A DNA stretch of 64,000 bases from Flavobacterium sp. KMS (GCF_000813005.1 NZ_JSYP01000007.1:62001-126000), one strand, 5' to 3'; counted from the stretch's first letter, positions 47,239 through 56,818 are shown. The notes: generated by a model from the sequence alone, not told the origin. A program made the numbers and translations.

Positions 47239-48559
47239 GTTTTTTTATTTTTTTTCTGGTTAAATTTTCACTTAATACTTCTAAAGAAATTCCTTTAGTT
47301 TCTGGCATTATAAAAATGACAAAGAGTAATTGCAGCACCATCATCAATGCAAAAATTAAGAATACTACATCCGGTCCAATTTCTGAAAATAACATTGGGA
47401 TTAAAGAAGGTATAATCGCAGCCAAAACCCAGTGTACTGAACTCCCAAAAGCTTGTCCCGAGGCGCGAATGTGATTTGGGAAAATTTCTGAAATGAAAAC
47501 CCAGATGACGGCTCCCTGACCAATAGCATGTGATGCGATAAATAAGAAAAGAAAAGTAGGTACTGATAATCCCCCCCAATTGTAATAAAATGAAGCAGAA
47601 ACCAATCCTAAGGAAATAATATATCCAATTGAACCTATGTACATTAACAACTTTCTTCCTAATTTGTCAATTAATGCAACTCCGATTAAAGTAAATATAA
47701 GATTGGTTATTCCGATTCCGATACTGCTCAGTAAAGCTGTATTTTGTCCTAAACCTGCTTCTTCAAAAATTCTTGGTGCGTAATATAAAAAGGCATTAAT
47801 TCCTGAAAACTGATTAAAAAATGCAATAAAAAAAGCCAGCATTAATGGAAAACGGTATTTTTTCATGAAAATATTCTCATGCTTGGTAACTCCATTTTCT
47901 CTTGAATCATCCATGATGTCTTTAAGATCTGCAGTAGGATCAATTTTAAACAAGACTTTTCGGGCTTCTTCATCACGATTTTTAGACAATAACCATCTTG
48001 GACTTTCCGGAATTGTAAGTATAAAAAGAATATATATAACAGATGGGATTGCCTGAACACCTACCATCCAACGCCAGGCATTTTCTCCTACATCTTTTAA
48101 AAAATAGTTTGATATGAAAGCAATTAAAATTCCCAATACAATATTAAACTGATACAATGCTACTAATCGGCCGCGTTTATCAGCAGGAGCAATTTCAGAC
48201 ACATAGGCAGGAGCTGCAATAGTGGATGCTCCAACACCTAAACCTCCAATAAATCTGAAAGCAGCAAAAACATAAGGGTCATTTGCAAAAGCGGCTCCAA
48301 TGGCAGAAATAAAATATAAAATTCCAATCCAGAACAATGTTTTTTTACGTCCTATTTTATTGGTCGGAATCCCTCCAAAAATAGCTCCAATAACAGTTCC
48401 CCACAATGCCATTGCCATAACAACAGATCCGTGAAAAGCATCAGATGAATGCCATAAAAGCTGTAATTGTTTATCAGCTCCAGAAATAACTACGGTATCA
48501 AAACCAAATAGAAAACCTGCTAGTGCAGCAGTAATAGACCAAATCAATATCTTATTCAT
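47225..48559 (-). CDS. MFS sugar porter, probable fructose transporter
   Basis: A 444-residue 12-helix transporter with all sugar-porter signatures: GIPTNKIGRKKTLF and DKRGRLVALYQ loops, PESPRWLLSKNR before the central loop, DKLGRKLLMY in the second half and the terminal PETKGISLE. It brings monosaccharide, most likely fructose given the locus, across the inner membrane by proton symport. First gene after the sensor gene and translationally overlapped with GH32. Confidence 0.93.
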   Translation of the reverse strand: MNKILIWSITAALAGFLFGFDTVVISGADKQLQLLWHSSDAFHGSVVMAMALWGTVIGAIFGGIPTNKIGRKKTLFWIGILYFISAIGAAFANDPYVFAAFRFIGGLGVGASTIAAPAYVSEIAPADKRGRLVALYQFNIVLGILIAFISNYFLKDVGENAWRWMVGVQAIPSVIYILFILTIPESPRWLLSKNRDEEARKVLFKIDPTADLKDIMDDSRENGVTKHENIFMKKYRFPLMLAFFIAFFNQFSGINAFLYYAPRIFEEAGLGQNTALLSSIGIGITNLIFTLIGVALIDKLGRKLLMYIGSIGYIISLGLVSASFYYNWGGLSVPTFLFLFIASHAIGQGAVIWVFISEIFPNHIRASGQAFGSSVHWVLAAIIPSLIPMLFSEIGPDVVFLIFALMMVLQLLFVIFIMPETKGISLEVLSENLTRKKIKKHEIN

Positions 48560-48783
48560 TGTAGATGTATTAAAAACTTGTCGCTAAGATATTCGCAAAA
48601 AAAACAACTTATTTTTAATGATGTTACAATTAAATTCTATAATTATTGATGGTTTGATACTTTAAAGTCAAGCGACTCATTCACAAGTTCTTATGTAAAT
48701 TAAAATTAATTTACGAAAACCGTGTAGTTTCGATTTTGTTACATTTAATACAAAATTGATACATGAAATTATACGTTTTTCTA

Positions 48784-51528
48784 CTAATTTGAATTAGAGG
48801 ATTTGTATTCTTTTGGCGAAATTCCAAATTTATTCTTAAAAGCAGTAGAAAAATAGTTTGGAGTAGAGAACCCAAGTGAGTACGCAATTTCAGAAATATT
48901 CATCTCATTTGATTTTAAAAGCTCTGCAGCTTTCTCTAATTTGACATTATTAATATGATCACTAATATTTATACCAATAATTGCTTTTACTTTACGGTAC
49001 AACTGAACTCTGGAAACACTTAGTTTATCTGCCAAATCCTCAACAGAAAATTTAGGGTTTTCGACATTCATCTTAATAATATCATTCATTTTGGTAATGA
49101 AAGTTTGTTCCTGATAACCAAATTTTGATTCAGGTTCGATGCGATAAATGTTATTGGTATAATAATAACGTAGTTTTTCCCTATTGAAAAGTAAACTCGA
49201 AATAGATTGTTTTAGAATAGAAAGACTAAAAGGCTTGGTAAGATATTGATCTACACCGCTCTGCAATCCTTTTAATACTGACTCTTTATTACTTTGCGCT
49301 GTTAAAATAATAATTGGGATATGAGAAGAACGTAAATCCTTTTTCAATTCTTTGCTAATTTCATAACCGTCTTTATCGACTAGATTAATATCGCAAATGA
49401 TGATATCTGGAACTATTTCCATTGCTTTTTCAATAGCATCGCTTCCGTCAGAAGTATGAACGATATATTCATTTGATAATTTAGCTTTTAGAAAAGTAAC
49501 CAAATCATTATTGTCTTCTATAATCAAAATTGAATGTTTCTCTGCGTTAGAAATGATATGTACATCATTTAAATCCGATTCTATATCTAAATTATCTGTT
49601 ATTAAATTTGGACCTATATTTAAATTTTCGGCTTTATTTAGTATTTCTGAAGGCTGTAAATGACTATTTCCTTTTAATAAAGTGATTACAAATTCACTTC
49701 CCTGCTTCGATTTTAGTTCGATAGTACCGTGATGCAAAAGCACAAATTCTTTAGATAAATGAAGTCCGATTCCTGAACTATTTTTATTATTATTTGAAGC
49801 TTTAAAAAAGGGACTAAACACATTAGATATTTCATTTTCAGGAATTCCGATTCCGGAATCCTTGCAACTAATTTTAACAGTATTATCTTGATTTTCAACA
49901 ATCGAAATAATAATTTTTCCGTTGTCTGGTGTAAACTTAAAAGCGTTAGAAAGCAAATTAAAATACACTTTATCCATCAATCCATTATCGATAAAAAGCT
50001 CCAGATTTTTATTTTTACAAATGAGCTGAAAATCAATATTTCTACGAACTGCTTCTCCTTTAAAATTGATCATTATTTCACTAGTGAAATCATAAATCTT
50101 AGTATTTGAAGCTCTTAACGTAAATTTTTGCTCTTCTATTTTTCTAAAATCCAACAACTGATTTATTAATCGCAATAATCTGTTCGAATTTTTATGTATG
50201 AGTTTTACTTCATCAATAAGTGTCGTTCCTTTAATTTTTTCATTCTCAATTAACGACTCCACATAACTCATAATAAGCGTTATAGGGGTTTTAAATTCAT
50301 GCGACAGCCCAGTAAAGAAATTCAATTTGGCTTCGTTACTTTTTTCAGCAACTTTAGCCATTTCCTGAATTTCATTATTTTGATCTACTACAGTCTGATT
50401 GATACGTTCTAGTTGTTTTTTCTTTCTTGAAATCGAAATCGTCGAATAAATACTGTAAATCGTCAAACTTAAAATAATCACTAAGAAAAAACTCAGTAAC
50501 CTTACCAGATTATTCTGCGACGCATATTCTCTTTCCTGCACTTTTATTGCTCCTTGCTGTGATTCAATAACTACTTGTTGCTGATCGACTTTATCCATTT
50601 GGTTTTCGATAATTTCAGCATTATTGTGGTCAATCACAATGGTATTAAGGATATTATTTTTAGAAATTGGTTCTTTATTGTCCAGTTTCAAAGCCAGTTT
50701 CAACGCTTCGTTTCCTCCTGTCGGGTATAAAATAGTCCCGTCTAAAACCCCACTTTTAACTAATTCGATTCCGCCATTGACAGAATTTAATCCGTCGACA
50801 CCCAAAAATCTTATTTTATTTTCTAACCCTACAGTTTTGGCCGTTTCCCAAGCACTCAATGCCATGCGGTCATTATGGGCAAAAATATATTCAATGTTAG
50901 GATTTTGTAAAAGAATGTTTTTTAATGGTGCATTAACGGATTCTTTTTCCCAATTGCCGTGAATCACACTTACAACATTAAAACGCTTATTTTCTCTAAT
51001 AATCTGATCAAATCCAAGGCTGCGTTCATATGCCGGCGATGAGCCGCTTGCACCAGTAATTTCAATAATTCTACCAGACCCTTTACTGTGCGAAATAATG
51101 TATCTGGCAGCAATTCTTCCTATTTCGATATTATCAGCTCCTAGATAAGCAGTGTAGTTTTCGCCATCAATTTTGCGGTCTACTACCAGAACCGGAATTC
51201 CAACTCTTATCGATTTTTCTACAACGGCAGTTAAGGGTTTTGATTGAATTGGTGATACAATAATTACATCTACTTTATCAGCTATAAACCTTTCGATATC
51301 TTCAATTTGTTTCCCAACATTATTATTGGCATCGCTAATCTTTAAATCGACTTCAGGGCGTAATGATGCTTCAATTTTCATTGAGCTCGTCATTTGCTTG
51401 CGCCAATCATCTGTAGTCATAGCCTGAGAAAATCCAACCTTTATTTTATCTCCTTGTTTTTGACTGCAGGAAACTAAACTTAATGATGCTAAAAAAAGCA
51501 GCAAAATATATTTTACAAGTGAATACAT
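48784..51528 (-). CDS. Hybrid two-component sensor/regulator with sugar-binding periplasmic domain
   Basis: A 914-residue HTCS. A signal/lipobox-like start (SLVSC, Cys21) is followed by a periplasmic LacI-type sugar-binding domain (residues ~28-310, KIKVGFSQAMTTDDWRKQM) and one membrane helix (~343-363). The histidine kinase has H410 in GLSHEFKTPI and an ATPase with SNAFKFTPDNG and DSGIGIPENE. The receiver has D713 (IICDINL) and K765. An AraC DNA-binding tail completes it. The periplasmic domain resembles that of the Bacteroides fructose sensor BT1754, so the ligand is probably fructose. It would activate the operon starting at 48559. Confidence 0.95.
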   Translation of the reverse strand: MYSLVKYILLLFLASLSLVSCSQKQGDKIKVGFSQAMTTDDWRKQMTSSMKIEASLRPEVDLKISDANNNVGKQIEDIERFIADKVDVIIVSPIQSKPLTAVVEKSIRVGIPVLVVDRKIDGENYTAYLGADNIEIGRIAARYIISHSKGSGRIIEITGASGSSPAYERSLGFDQIIRENKRFNVVSVIHGNWEKESVNAPLKNILLQNPNIEYIFAHNDRMALSAWETAKTVGLENKIRFLGVDGLNSVNGGIELVKSGVLDGTILYPTGGNEALKLALKLDNKEPISKNNILNTIVIDHNNAEIIENQMDKVDQQQVVIESQQGAIKVQEREYASQNNLVRLLSFFLVIILSLTIYSIYSTISISRKKKQLERINQTVVDQNNEIQEMAKVAEKSNEAKLNFFTGLSHEFKTPITLIMSYVESLIENEKIKGTTLIDEVKLIHKNSNRLLRLINQLLDFRKIEEQKFTLRASNTKIYDFTSEIMINFKGEAVRRNIDFQLICKNKNLELFIDNGLMDKVYFNLLSNAFKFTPDNGKIIISIVENQDNTVKISCKDSGIGIPENEISNVFSPFFKASNNNKNSSGIGLHLSKEFVLLHHGTIELKSKQGSEFVITLLKGNSHLQPSEILNKAENLNIGPNLITDNLDIESDLNDVHIISNAEKHSILIIEDNNDLVTFLKAKLSNEYIVHTSDGSDAIEKAMEIVPDIIICDINLVDKDGYEISKELKKDLRSSHIPIIILTAQSNKESVLKGLQSGVDQYLTKPFSLSILKQSISSLLFNREKLRYYYTNNIYRIEPESKFGYQEQTFITKMNDIIKMNVENPKFSVEDLADKLSVSRVQLYRKVKAIIGINISDHINNVKLEKAAELLKSNEMNISEIAYSLGFSTPNYFSTAFKNKFGISPKEYKSSNSN

Positions 51529-51562
51529 GAAATTATGAGTTTATGTAAATGAAAATGAGTTT

Positions 51563-51591
51563 CAAAAATAAATACCTTCTTAGACCAACAA
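51563..51591 (-). promoter_or_regulatory. Candidate promoter of the hybrid sensor gene
   Basis: On the minus strand TTG (plus 51589-51591), an 18-bp spacer, then TATTTTTG (plus 51563-51570), which fits the TTG-N17-23-TAnnTTTG Bacteroidota pattern exactly at the -7 element. It would start transcription about 28 bp before the sensor ATG. Confidence 0.5.
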
Positions 51592-51902
51592 CCTGTCAAA
51601 ATAATTAGGAAGGATTATTTTGTACTGACAAGCGGGAAGGCAATATATAATTGGGTAAAATTAAACTTTTATTTGATGTACACAAATCTTATCAGATATC
51701 TGTAAACAAAAAATACCAAACGATTAAAAACCTGTTACCAACTCTAGAAGGGCATTCAAAAAAAACATCAATTTGATTTGAAATAAATTAATTTAAATAA
51801 AAATTAATAAGCATAAAACAAAAAGCTCAAAAATGAAAAAATTTAAATACATCTAACCAGTTTTATTAACACAGAAGAGTTCAAAATTTCATATAAACAA
51901 AA
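51592..51902. other. Intergenic AT-rich stretch, no gene seen
   Basis: About 310 bases between the sensor promoter and the tRNA-Arg terminator. Very AT-rich with several oligo-A runs. No reading frame, RNA gene or repeat could be recognised. Confidence 0.5.
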
Positions 51903-51926
51903 AAAACCACTCGATTGAGTGGTTTT
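51903..51926 (-). terminator. Terminator of the first tRNA-Arg gene
   Basis: Perfect stem AAAACCACTC (51903-51912) / GAGTGGTTTT (51917-51926), loop GATT, followed on the minus strand by a U run (plus A run 51893-51906). It lies 4 bp past the tRNA 3' end. Confidence 0.8.
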
Positions 51927-51929
51927 TCG

Positions 51930-52003
<74 letters not shown>

Positions 52004-52054
52004 ATTTTATTTCTAACTTAACCTAGACTTAACTTATTCAAAATAAGCATACTT

Positions 52055-52077
52055 TTATCCAGCTAAGCTATACGTCC
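52055..52077 (-). pseudogene. Degenerate 5' half of a tRNA-Arg copy
   Basis: Plus-strand ttatccagctaagctatacg plus tcc matches the 5' half (acceptor strand and D-arm) of the flanking tRNA-Arg genes (plus ctatccagctgagctatgcc, tcc) with four differences. No anticodon or T-arm remains. It sits between the two intact tRNA-Arg genes and indicates a third, lost copy. Confidence 0.6.
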
Positions 52078-52091
52078 TTGTATTTTAACAG

Positions 52092-52116
52092 AAAACCCGC
52101 TAATTTAGCGGGTTTT
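52092..52116 (-). terminator. Terminator of the second tRNA-Arg gene
   Basis: Stem AAAACCCGCTAA (52092-52103) / TTAGCGGGTTTT (52105-52116), just past the 3' end of the tRNA at 52121. Nearly identical to the hairpin at 35190-35210. Confidence 0.75.
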
Positions 52117-52120
52117 AGTG

Positions 52121-52194
<74 letters not shown>

Positions 52195-52225
52195 ATTTGT
52201 TTTAAAACTCAATGGAAAGTTTTTG

Positions 52226-52300
52226 TCGGGGTGGCAGGATTCGAACCTGCGGCCTCCTGCTCCCAAAGCAGGCGCGATAACCGAGCTACGCTACACCCCG
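52226..52300 (-). tRNA. tRNA-Pro (anticodon TGG)
   Basis: A 75-nt minus-strand gene beginning CGGGGTGTAGCGTAGC, with anticodon stem CCTGC/GCAGG, loop TTTGGGA (anticodon TGG), T-arm GCAGG-TTCGAAT-CCTGC and acceptor CACCCCG with discriminator A. Standard cloverleaf. Confidence 0.95.
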
Positions 52301-52318
52301 AAGGCAAAATTTTAATCG

Positions 52319-52402
52319 CGGAGAGACAGGGACTCGAACCCTGGCACCGATCACTCGATGACAGTTTAGCAAACTGCTCCATTACCACTCTGGCACCTCT
52401 CC
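52319..52402 (-). tRNA. tRNA-Ser (anticodon GCT)
   Basis: An 84-nt class II tRNA on the minus strand. The acceptor is GGAGAGG/TCTCTCC with discriminator G. The anticodon loop is TTGCTAA (anticodon GCT). A long variable arm typical of serine tRNA (around CATCGAGTGATCGGTG) and the T-arm CAGGG-TTCGAGT-CCCTG follow. First gene of the minus-strand tRNA cluster. Confidence 0.95.
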
Positions 52403-52585
52403 AACGCTCAAGAAACGTGTTCTGTTTTGCGGTTGCAAATCTAAGACATCATTCCGTATCTCACAAGTATTTCGGAGACTTTTTTCAATATTTTTTCATC
52501 TTTTTTCAAAAGCACTTCACTATCAAACAAATAGAATTATATAAATTTTACTAATAATTTAAAAACACAATCAAAACACTCAAAA

Positions 52586-52616
52586 TTTGAATTTGTTTAA
52601 ATAAACATTAAATTTG
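52586..52616 (+). promoter_or_regulatory. Canonical Bacteroidota promoter of the thiolase gene
   Basis: TTTG (52586-52589), spacer of exactly 19 bp, and TAAATTTG (52609-52616): a full match to TTTG-N19-TAnnTTTG. Transcription would start about 20 bp ahead of the ATG at 52642. This is the clearest promoter in the window. Confidence 0.8.
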
Positions 52617-52641
52617 CTTCATTAACTAAATCACACAGAAA

Positions 52642-53820
52642 ATGAACAAAAGAGTTGTTATTGTTTCTGCCGTTAGAACCCCTATCGGAAGTTTCATGGG
52701 AGGATTATCTACAGTCTCAGCCCCAAAATTAGGTGCTGTCGCTATTAAAGGAGCTTTAGAGAGAATACAATTAGACCCAAATTTAGTTGATGAAGTATTC
52801 ATGGGTAACGTAGTACAGGCAGGAGTTGGTCAGGCTCCAGCACGTCAGGCAGCTTTATTTGCTGGATTATCTAATGAAGTAGCTTGTACAACTGTAAACA
52901 AAGTTTGCGCATCAGGAATGAAAGCAGTAATGTTTGGTGCTCAGGCAATTGCTTGTGGCGATGCCGAAATCGTAGTTGCTGGAGGAATGGAAAACATGAG
53001 TTTGATTCCACATTATGTACAAATGCGTAACGGAACTAAGTTTGGTCCAACTACAATGGTTGACGGAATGCAAAAAGATGGTTTGACAGATGCTTACGAT
53101 AACAACGCAATGGGAGTTTGCGCTGATTTATGTGCGTCTGAATATAACATCAGCCGAGAAGATCAAGATAATTTTGCCATTCAATCATATGAAAGAAGCG
53201 CAAAAGCTTGGGACGCAGGAAAATTTGATTCAGAAATTGTTCCAGTTGCCGTACCACAACGAAAAGGAGATCCGATAATCGTATCAAAAGACGAAGAATA
53301 CACTAATGTTAAGTTAGACAAAATCCCTTCATTAAATGCAGTTTTTACCAAAGACGGAACTGTAACTGCTGCAAACGCTTCAACAATAAATGATGGTGCA
53401 GCTGCTGTAGTATTAATGTCAGAAGAAAAAGCAATTGCATTAGGTTTAAAACCGCTTGCTTACATAAAAGGCTATGCCGATGCTGCACAAGAACCAAAAT
53501 GGTTTACAACAAGTCCGGCAAAAGCATTACCAAAAGCATTAGATAAAGCTGGGATTTCAATAAGCGATGTAGATTATTTCGAATTCAACGAAGCCTTTGC
53601 AGTTGTTGGATTAGCAAATTCAAAAATATTAGATCTAGATAACGATAAAGTAAACGTAAATGGTGGTGCCGTTTCATTAGGACATCCACTAGGTTGTTCA
53701 GGAGTTAGAATTATCGTAACTTTAATCAATGTTTTAGAACAAAACAATGCCAAAATTGGTGCTGCAGCTATTTGTAATGGTGGTGGTGGAGCTTCGGCAA
53801 TTGTTATCGAAAGAGCATAA
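52642..53820 (+). CDS. Acetyl-CoA C-acyltransferase (thiolase)
   Basis: A 392-residue thiolase with the active-site Cys89 in VNKVCASGMKA, the acyl-CoA loop GGMENMS, the base histidine in GGAVSLGHPLGCSG and the second cysteine in AAICNGGGGASAIV. It condenses or cleaves acetoacetyl-CoA/3-ketoacyl-CoA. The sequence is close to the acetoacetyl-CoA thiolase (AtoB/PhbA) type. A perfect promoter precedes it and a 14-bp hairpin follows, so it is expressed alone. Confidence 0.95.
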   Translation: MNKRVVIVSAVRTPIGSFMGGLSTVSAPKLGAVAIKGALERIQLDPNLVDEVFMGNVVQAGVGQAPARQAALFAGLSNEVACTTVNKVCASGMKAVMFGAQAIACGDAEIVVAGGMENMSLIPHYVQMRNGTKFGPTTMVDGMQKDGLTDAYDNNAMGVCADLCASEYNISREDQDNFAIQSYERSAKAWDAGKFDSEIVPVAVPQRKGDPIIVSKDEEYTNVKLDKIPSLNAVFTKDGTVTAANASTINDGAAAVVLMSEEKAIALGLKPLAYIKGYADAAQEPKWFTTSPAKALPKALDKAGISISDVDYFEFNEAFAVVGLANSKILDLDNDKVNVNGGAVSLGHPLGCSGVRIIVTLINVLEQNNAKIGAAAICNGGGGASAIVIERA

Positions 53821-53830
53821 ATAAATATCA

Positions 53831-53863
53831 ATCAGGAGTTATTACATAATAATAACTCCTGAT
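53831..53863 (+). terminator. Hairpin terminator of the thiolase gene
   Basis: Perfect 14-bp stem ATCAGGAGTTATTA (53831-53844) / TAATAACTCCTGAT (53850-53863), loop cataa, 10 bp past the stop codon. The T tract is weak, so termination may be partial. Confidence 0.65.
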
Positions 53864-53886
53864 TCTTAACTCATAAAACACCTTAA

Positions 53887-54648
53887 ATGTTCGGAATTTG
53901 TAATCTAGCCATAGTGCCTGTTCGATTTGAACCAAGTGATAGAAGCGAAATCGTTACCCAAGTTTTATTTGGAGAACACTTTGAGATTCTGGAACAGCAA
54001 AATCAATGGTCTAAAATTAAAATCCAATTCGACGATTACGAAGGTTGGGTCGATTCCAAACAATACCAAATAATATCCGAGGCAAATTATAACTTACTAT
54101 CTTCGGATGCACAAATACTAAATGCCGATTTAATCGACTATATCACGTCACCAAATAATTTATTATTACCTATTCCGCTTGGTGCATCACTAACCTTTTT
54201 GAACAATAGCGAGATAAACACTTCAAATTTTGAATTTGAAGGCACAAAAACCAGCGGTATAAAACCTAAGAAAAGTTTAATAAACACCGCTTTTATGTAC
54301 CAGAATGCACCATATCTTTGGGGAGGGAAAACTCCTTTTGGGATAGATTGCTCTGGTTTTACACAAATGGTTTACAAACTAAACGGATATAAAATTAAAC
54401 GCGATGCATCGCAACAAGCTTTAGAAGGAGCTCCTTTAAGTTTTATTGAAGAAAGCGAAGCAGGCGATTTAGCCTTTTTTGACAATGAAGAAGGAAACAT
54501 CACGCACGTAGGTATAATCATGGACAACAACTACATCATTCACGCCAGTGGAAAAGTACGAATTGACCGTTTAGACCATTTAGGAATTTACAATCCCGAA
54601 ACAAACAGACACACTCATAAACTGCGTGTTATCAAAAAGATTATCTAA
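53887..54648 (+). CDS. SH3-NlpC/P60 cysteine peptidase (C40)
   Basis: A 253-residue protein. An N-terminal SH3b-like region (PSDRSEIVTQVLFGEHFEIL, WVDSK) is followed by a C-terminal NlpC/P60 domain with catalytic C155 (GIDCSGF), H207 (THVGI) and H219 (IHASG). It cleaves peptidoglycan stem peptides, probably gamma-D-Glu-diamino acid bonds. No clear signal peptide is visible at the given ATG (MFGICNLAIVPVRF), which points to cytoplasmic recycling of muropeptides. Confidence 0.93.
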   Translation: MFGICNLAIVPVRFEPSDRSEIVTQVLFGEHFEILEQQNQWSKIKIQFDDYEGWVDSKQYQIISEANYNLLSSDAQILNADLIDYITSPNNLLLPIPLGASLTFLNNSEINTSNFEFEGTKTSGIKPKKSLINTAFMYQNAPYLWGGKTPFGIDCSGFTQMVYKLNGYKIKRDASQQALEGAPLSFIEESEAGDLAFFDNEEGNITHVGIIMDNNYIIHASGKVRIDRLDHLGIYNPETNRHTHKLRVIKKII

Positions 54649-54746
54649 TATTTCTTCCTTTACAAATTACAGAAACTTCATAGCTAGTTTATACATAGCC
54701 TAAGCAACTTACGTACAAAAATCAGACTAAACTTAAAACAATTAGA

Positions 54747-55691
54747 ATGTCAAATGCACCAGAAATAATCGCAGAAATTGATAATTTTTTAGATAAGTAT
54801 TCACTGAAGAAAAACACATTAACATCTCAGGATTTAATTAATTATATCGAAGAGAAATGGCATCAGGCTGACGATGAAAAATACAACATCCATCAGGGAA
54901 GTATTTTTATTGGCAGGATGATAAATGAATATATAAGATTACAAGACTATAATAATATGCAAAGATGGCTGGATATGATGAACCTTCATTCCCTATCACA
55001 AAAACACCCAGATTACATAAACAATTATTATAATGGCGAATGTTGTTTAGAATGCGGTAACGAAGAAAAAGCATTAGAATACCTTCATTTATCCTATAAA
55101 GAAAACCCAGAATATCTATTTACCAGAGCGCCATTTTGTTTTGAGTTTTTCAATAAACATCTTGAAAACCCTAAAGAGCTTCCAGAAAAGGAACAAGATG
55201 ATGAAATCTATTACAACACAATCAACCTAAAAGATTGGCAGTTATTTTTTAGTGAAAACGAAGAAACACTAGATTACGTTATATTAGACGAGGATTCAGA
55301 TGAAATTGAAGAACATTCTACAGAACACAATAACGGAATAGAATATTTACAAAACAACCAGACCAGAATTCTAGAAAGCATCCTTTCTGAGCTTTTAAGC
55401 AAATACCCCGAATTACAAGAAATCTATGATTATCCAGAGGATGAAAAACAAGATTTCATGCCAGATATATCTCAAATAAAAGATTTCGCAGATTTATTAT
55501 CCCCATCTACTTTTTATATAACATCCGTATTTAAAGATGATATTCCATACATTGGTTATATGTTTTCTTGCTCTTGGGATCAGGAACACGGATTGGGCGT
55601 AATGACACATAAAGACAAAATAATAGAAATAGGCGGTGCTGACACTGCATTCTCAACTTGGTCAGCAGAAGAAGATTTAAAGAAAAACTAA
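54747..55691 (+). CDS. Acidic hypothetical protein, 314 aa
   Basis: I do not recognise the protein as a whole. The N-terminal ~130 residues look helical and TPR-like (NNYYNGECCLECGNEEKALEYL). The middle is strongly acidic (residues ~175-200). The C-terminal ~80 residues (YIGYMFSCSWDQEHGLGVM, IEIGGADTAFSTWSAEED) resemble the DUF6985-type domain also seen in contact-dependent immunity proteins, though weakly. No toxin gene is adjacent. Single gene, followed by a dispersed palindromic element. Confidence 0.7.
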   Translation: MSNAPEIIAEIDNFLDKYSLKKNTLTSQDLINYIEEKWHQADDEKYNIHQGSIFIGRMINEYIRLQDYNNMQRWLDMMNLHSLSQKHPDYINNYYNGECCLECGNEEKALEYLHLSYKENPEYLFTRAPFCFEFFNKHLENPKELPEKEQDDEIYYNTINLKDWQLFFSENEETLDYVILDEDSDEIEEHSTEHNNGIEYLQNNQTRILESILSELLSKYPELQEIYDYPEDEKQDFMPDISQIKDFADLLSPSTFYITSVFKDDIPYIGYMFSCSWDQEHGLGVMTHKDKIIEIGGADTAFSTWSAEEDLKKN

Positions 55692-55728
55692 TTGTTTTAC
55701 TGCAAAGGACGCAAAGATTCACACAACA

Positions 55729-55819
55729 TTGTCATTTCGACGCAGGAGAAATCTTCGCTAGTAGCTCGCCAAAGATTATGGAGTTTCTCATGGAGATTTC
55801 TCCTGCGTCGAAATGACAA
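55729..55819. repeat. Dispersed palindromic element with perfect 25-bp arms
   Basis: Left arm 55729-55753 begins TTGTCATTTCGACGCAGG and ends GAAATC. The right arm 55795-55819 is its exact reverse complement, with a 41-bp middle. A 23-bp half copy lies at 20195-20217 and a decayed relative near 590-622. Typical of flavobacterial intergenic REP/MITE-like sequences. It lies between the hypothetical gene and the AraC regulator gene. Confidence 0.85.
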
Positions 55820-55895
55820 ACAGGATGGATAATTGTAATAAATTTGTAAAAATCAGTTCAATTCGAGACTAACTTTTCAGTACAAATCACCTTAT

Positions 55896-56738
55896 TTAAT
55901 TAAGACGTATCACTTTTCTAAATTCCGAAGGACTATTCCCTCTTTGTTTTTTAAAGAATTTATTAAAGTGGCTTTCATCCGTAAAACCAAATTCATACGC
56001 AATTTCGTTAATTCGTTTATCACTAAACTGCAAACGATGCTCTATGAGTTTCGTTTTATAATTACTAATATATTGCTGCATGGTTTCATTGGCATGTTTC
56101 TTAAAATAACGCCCTAAATAGGTATTCGAAATCCCAAAATATTCACTTAGCGATTCTGCTTTTATTCTTTCAGGATAGTAAATATTATTCTGAATATATT
56201 GTAAAATATCCATTGCTTTAGCCTCACACCCAATATTTACCTGCTCCGGCAAATACTTCGCAATATTTCTGGCAACAATAATAATTAAAGTGTTCACCAA
56301 TTGCTGAATCAACTCCTTATTATAAACATCTTTATCCTGATGCTCACGACAAATAGCTTCAATCATCACCTTTACCAAACATTTATCAGCATCATTTTTC
56401 AAAATACAACCAGGCTGATGATTGGCATTTTGTAAAATATATTCCAAACGCTGAATATTCTCATTCTGCAAACTAGAATTTTTCAAATAAATATCATTGA
56501 ATCTCAAAAAGAAAAACTTCGTTTTAGTCTCAATCGTAAAATTATGGCAATCCTCAGGAGTTAGTAAAAACATATGTCCAGCATCGTATTCAAAAATATT
56601 CTTGTTGATACATTGCGAACCCGTTCCTTCCAAAATATAAACCAATTCAAAGAAATTATGACGGTCTCCAACATCAGGATATTCATCCAGAGTTTCAAAA
56701 GAAACCGTAAAAGGTTCGTATAAATTTTCTTTCTTCAT
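55896..56738 (-). CDS. AraC family transcriptional regulator
   Basis: A 280-residue regulator with an N-terminal cupin-like ligand-binding part (ILEGTGSQCINKN, YDAGHMFLLTPEDCHNFTI). The C-terminal pair of helix-turn-helix motifs is AESLSEYFGISNTYLGRYFKK and INEIAYEFGFTDESHFNKFFKKQ. It is divergent from the aldo/keto reductase gene, with both promoters in a 120-bp gap, so it most likely controls that reductase cluster. The effector is unknown. Confidence 0.92.
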   Translation of the reverse strand: MKKENLYEPFTVSFETLDEYPDVGDRHNFFELVYILEGTGSQCINKNIFEYDAGHMFLLTPEDCHNFTIETKTKFFFLRFNDIYLKNSSLQNENIQRLEYILQNANHQPGCILKNDADKCLVKVMIEAICREHQDKDVYNKELIQQLVNTLIIIVARNIAKYLPEQVNIGCEAKAMDILQYIQNNIYYPERIKAESLSEYFGISNTYLGRYFKKHANETMQQYISNYKTKLIEHRLQFSDKRINEIAYEFGFTDESHFNKFFKKQRGNSPSEFRKVIRLN

Positions 56739-56764
56739 AATACCGCTTAATTAATTGAGTTTGC

Positions 56765-56772
56765 AAATATAC
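56765..56772 (-). promoter_or_regulatory. -7 element of the AraC gene promoter
   Basis: Minus-strand TATATTTG (plus 56765-56772) matches TAnnTTTG. A TTG lies 21 bp upstream (plus 56794-56796). It would start transcription about 20 bp before the ATG at 56738. Confidence 0.45.
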
Positions 56773-56818
56773 CTAAAAAACACAAACATATACAAGTTAA
56801 CAGTCTTAAAAACAGTAT

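Noticed and set aside
48560..48783. Specific DNA-binding site of the hybrid sensor
   Set aside because: The fructan operon promoter must be here, but no repeat pair convincing enough to name an operator was visible by eye.
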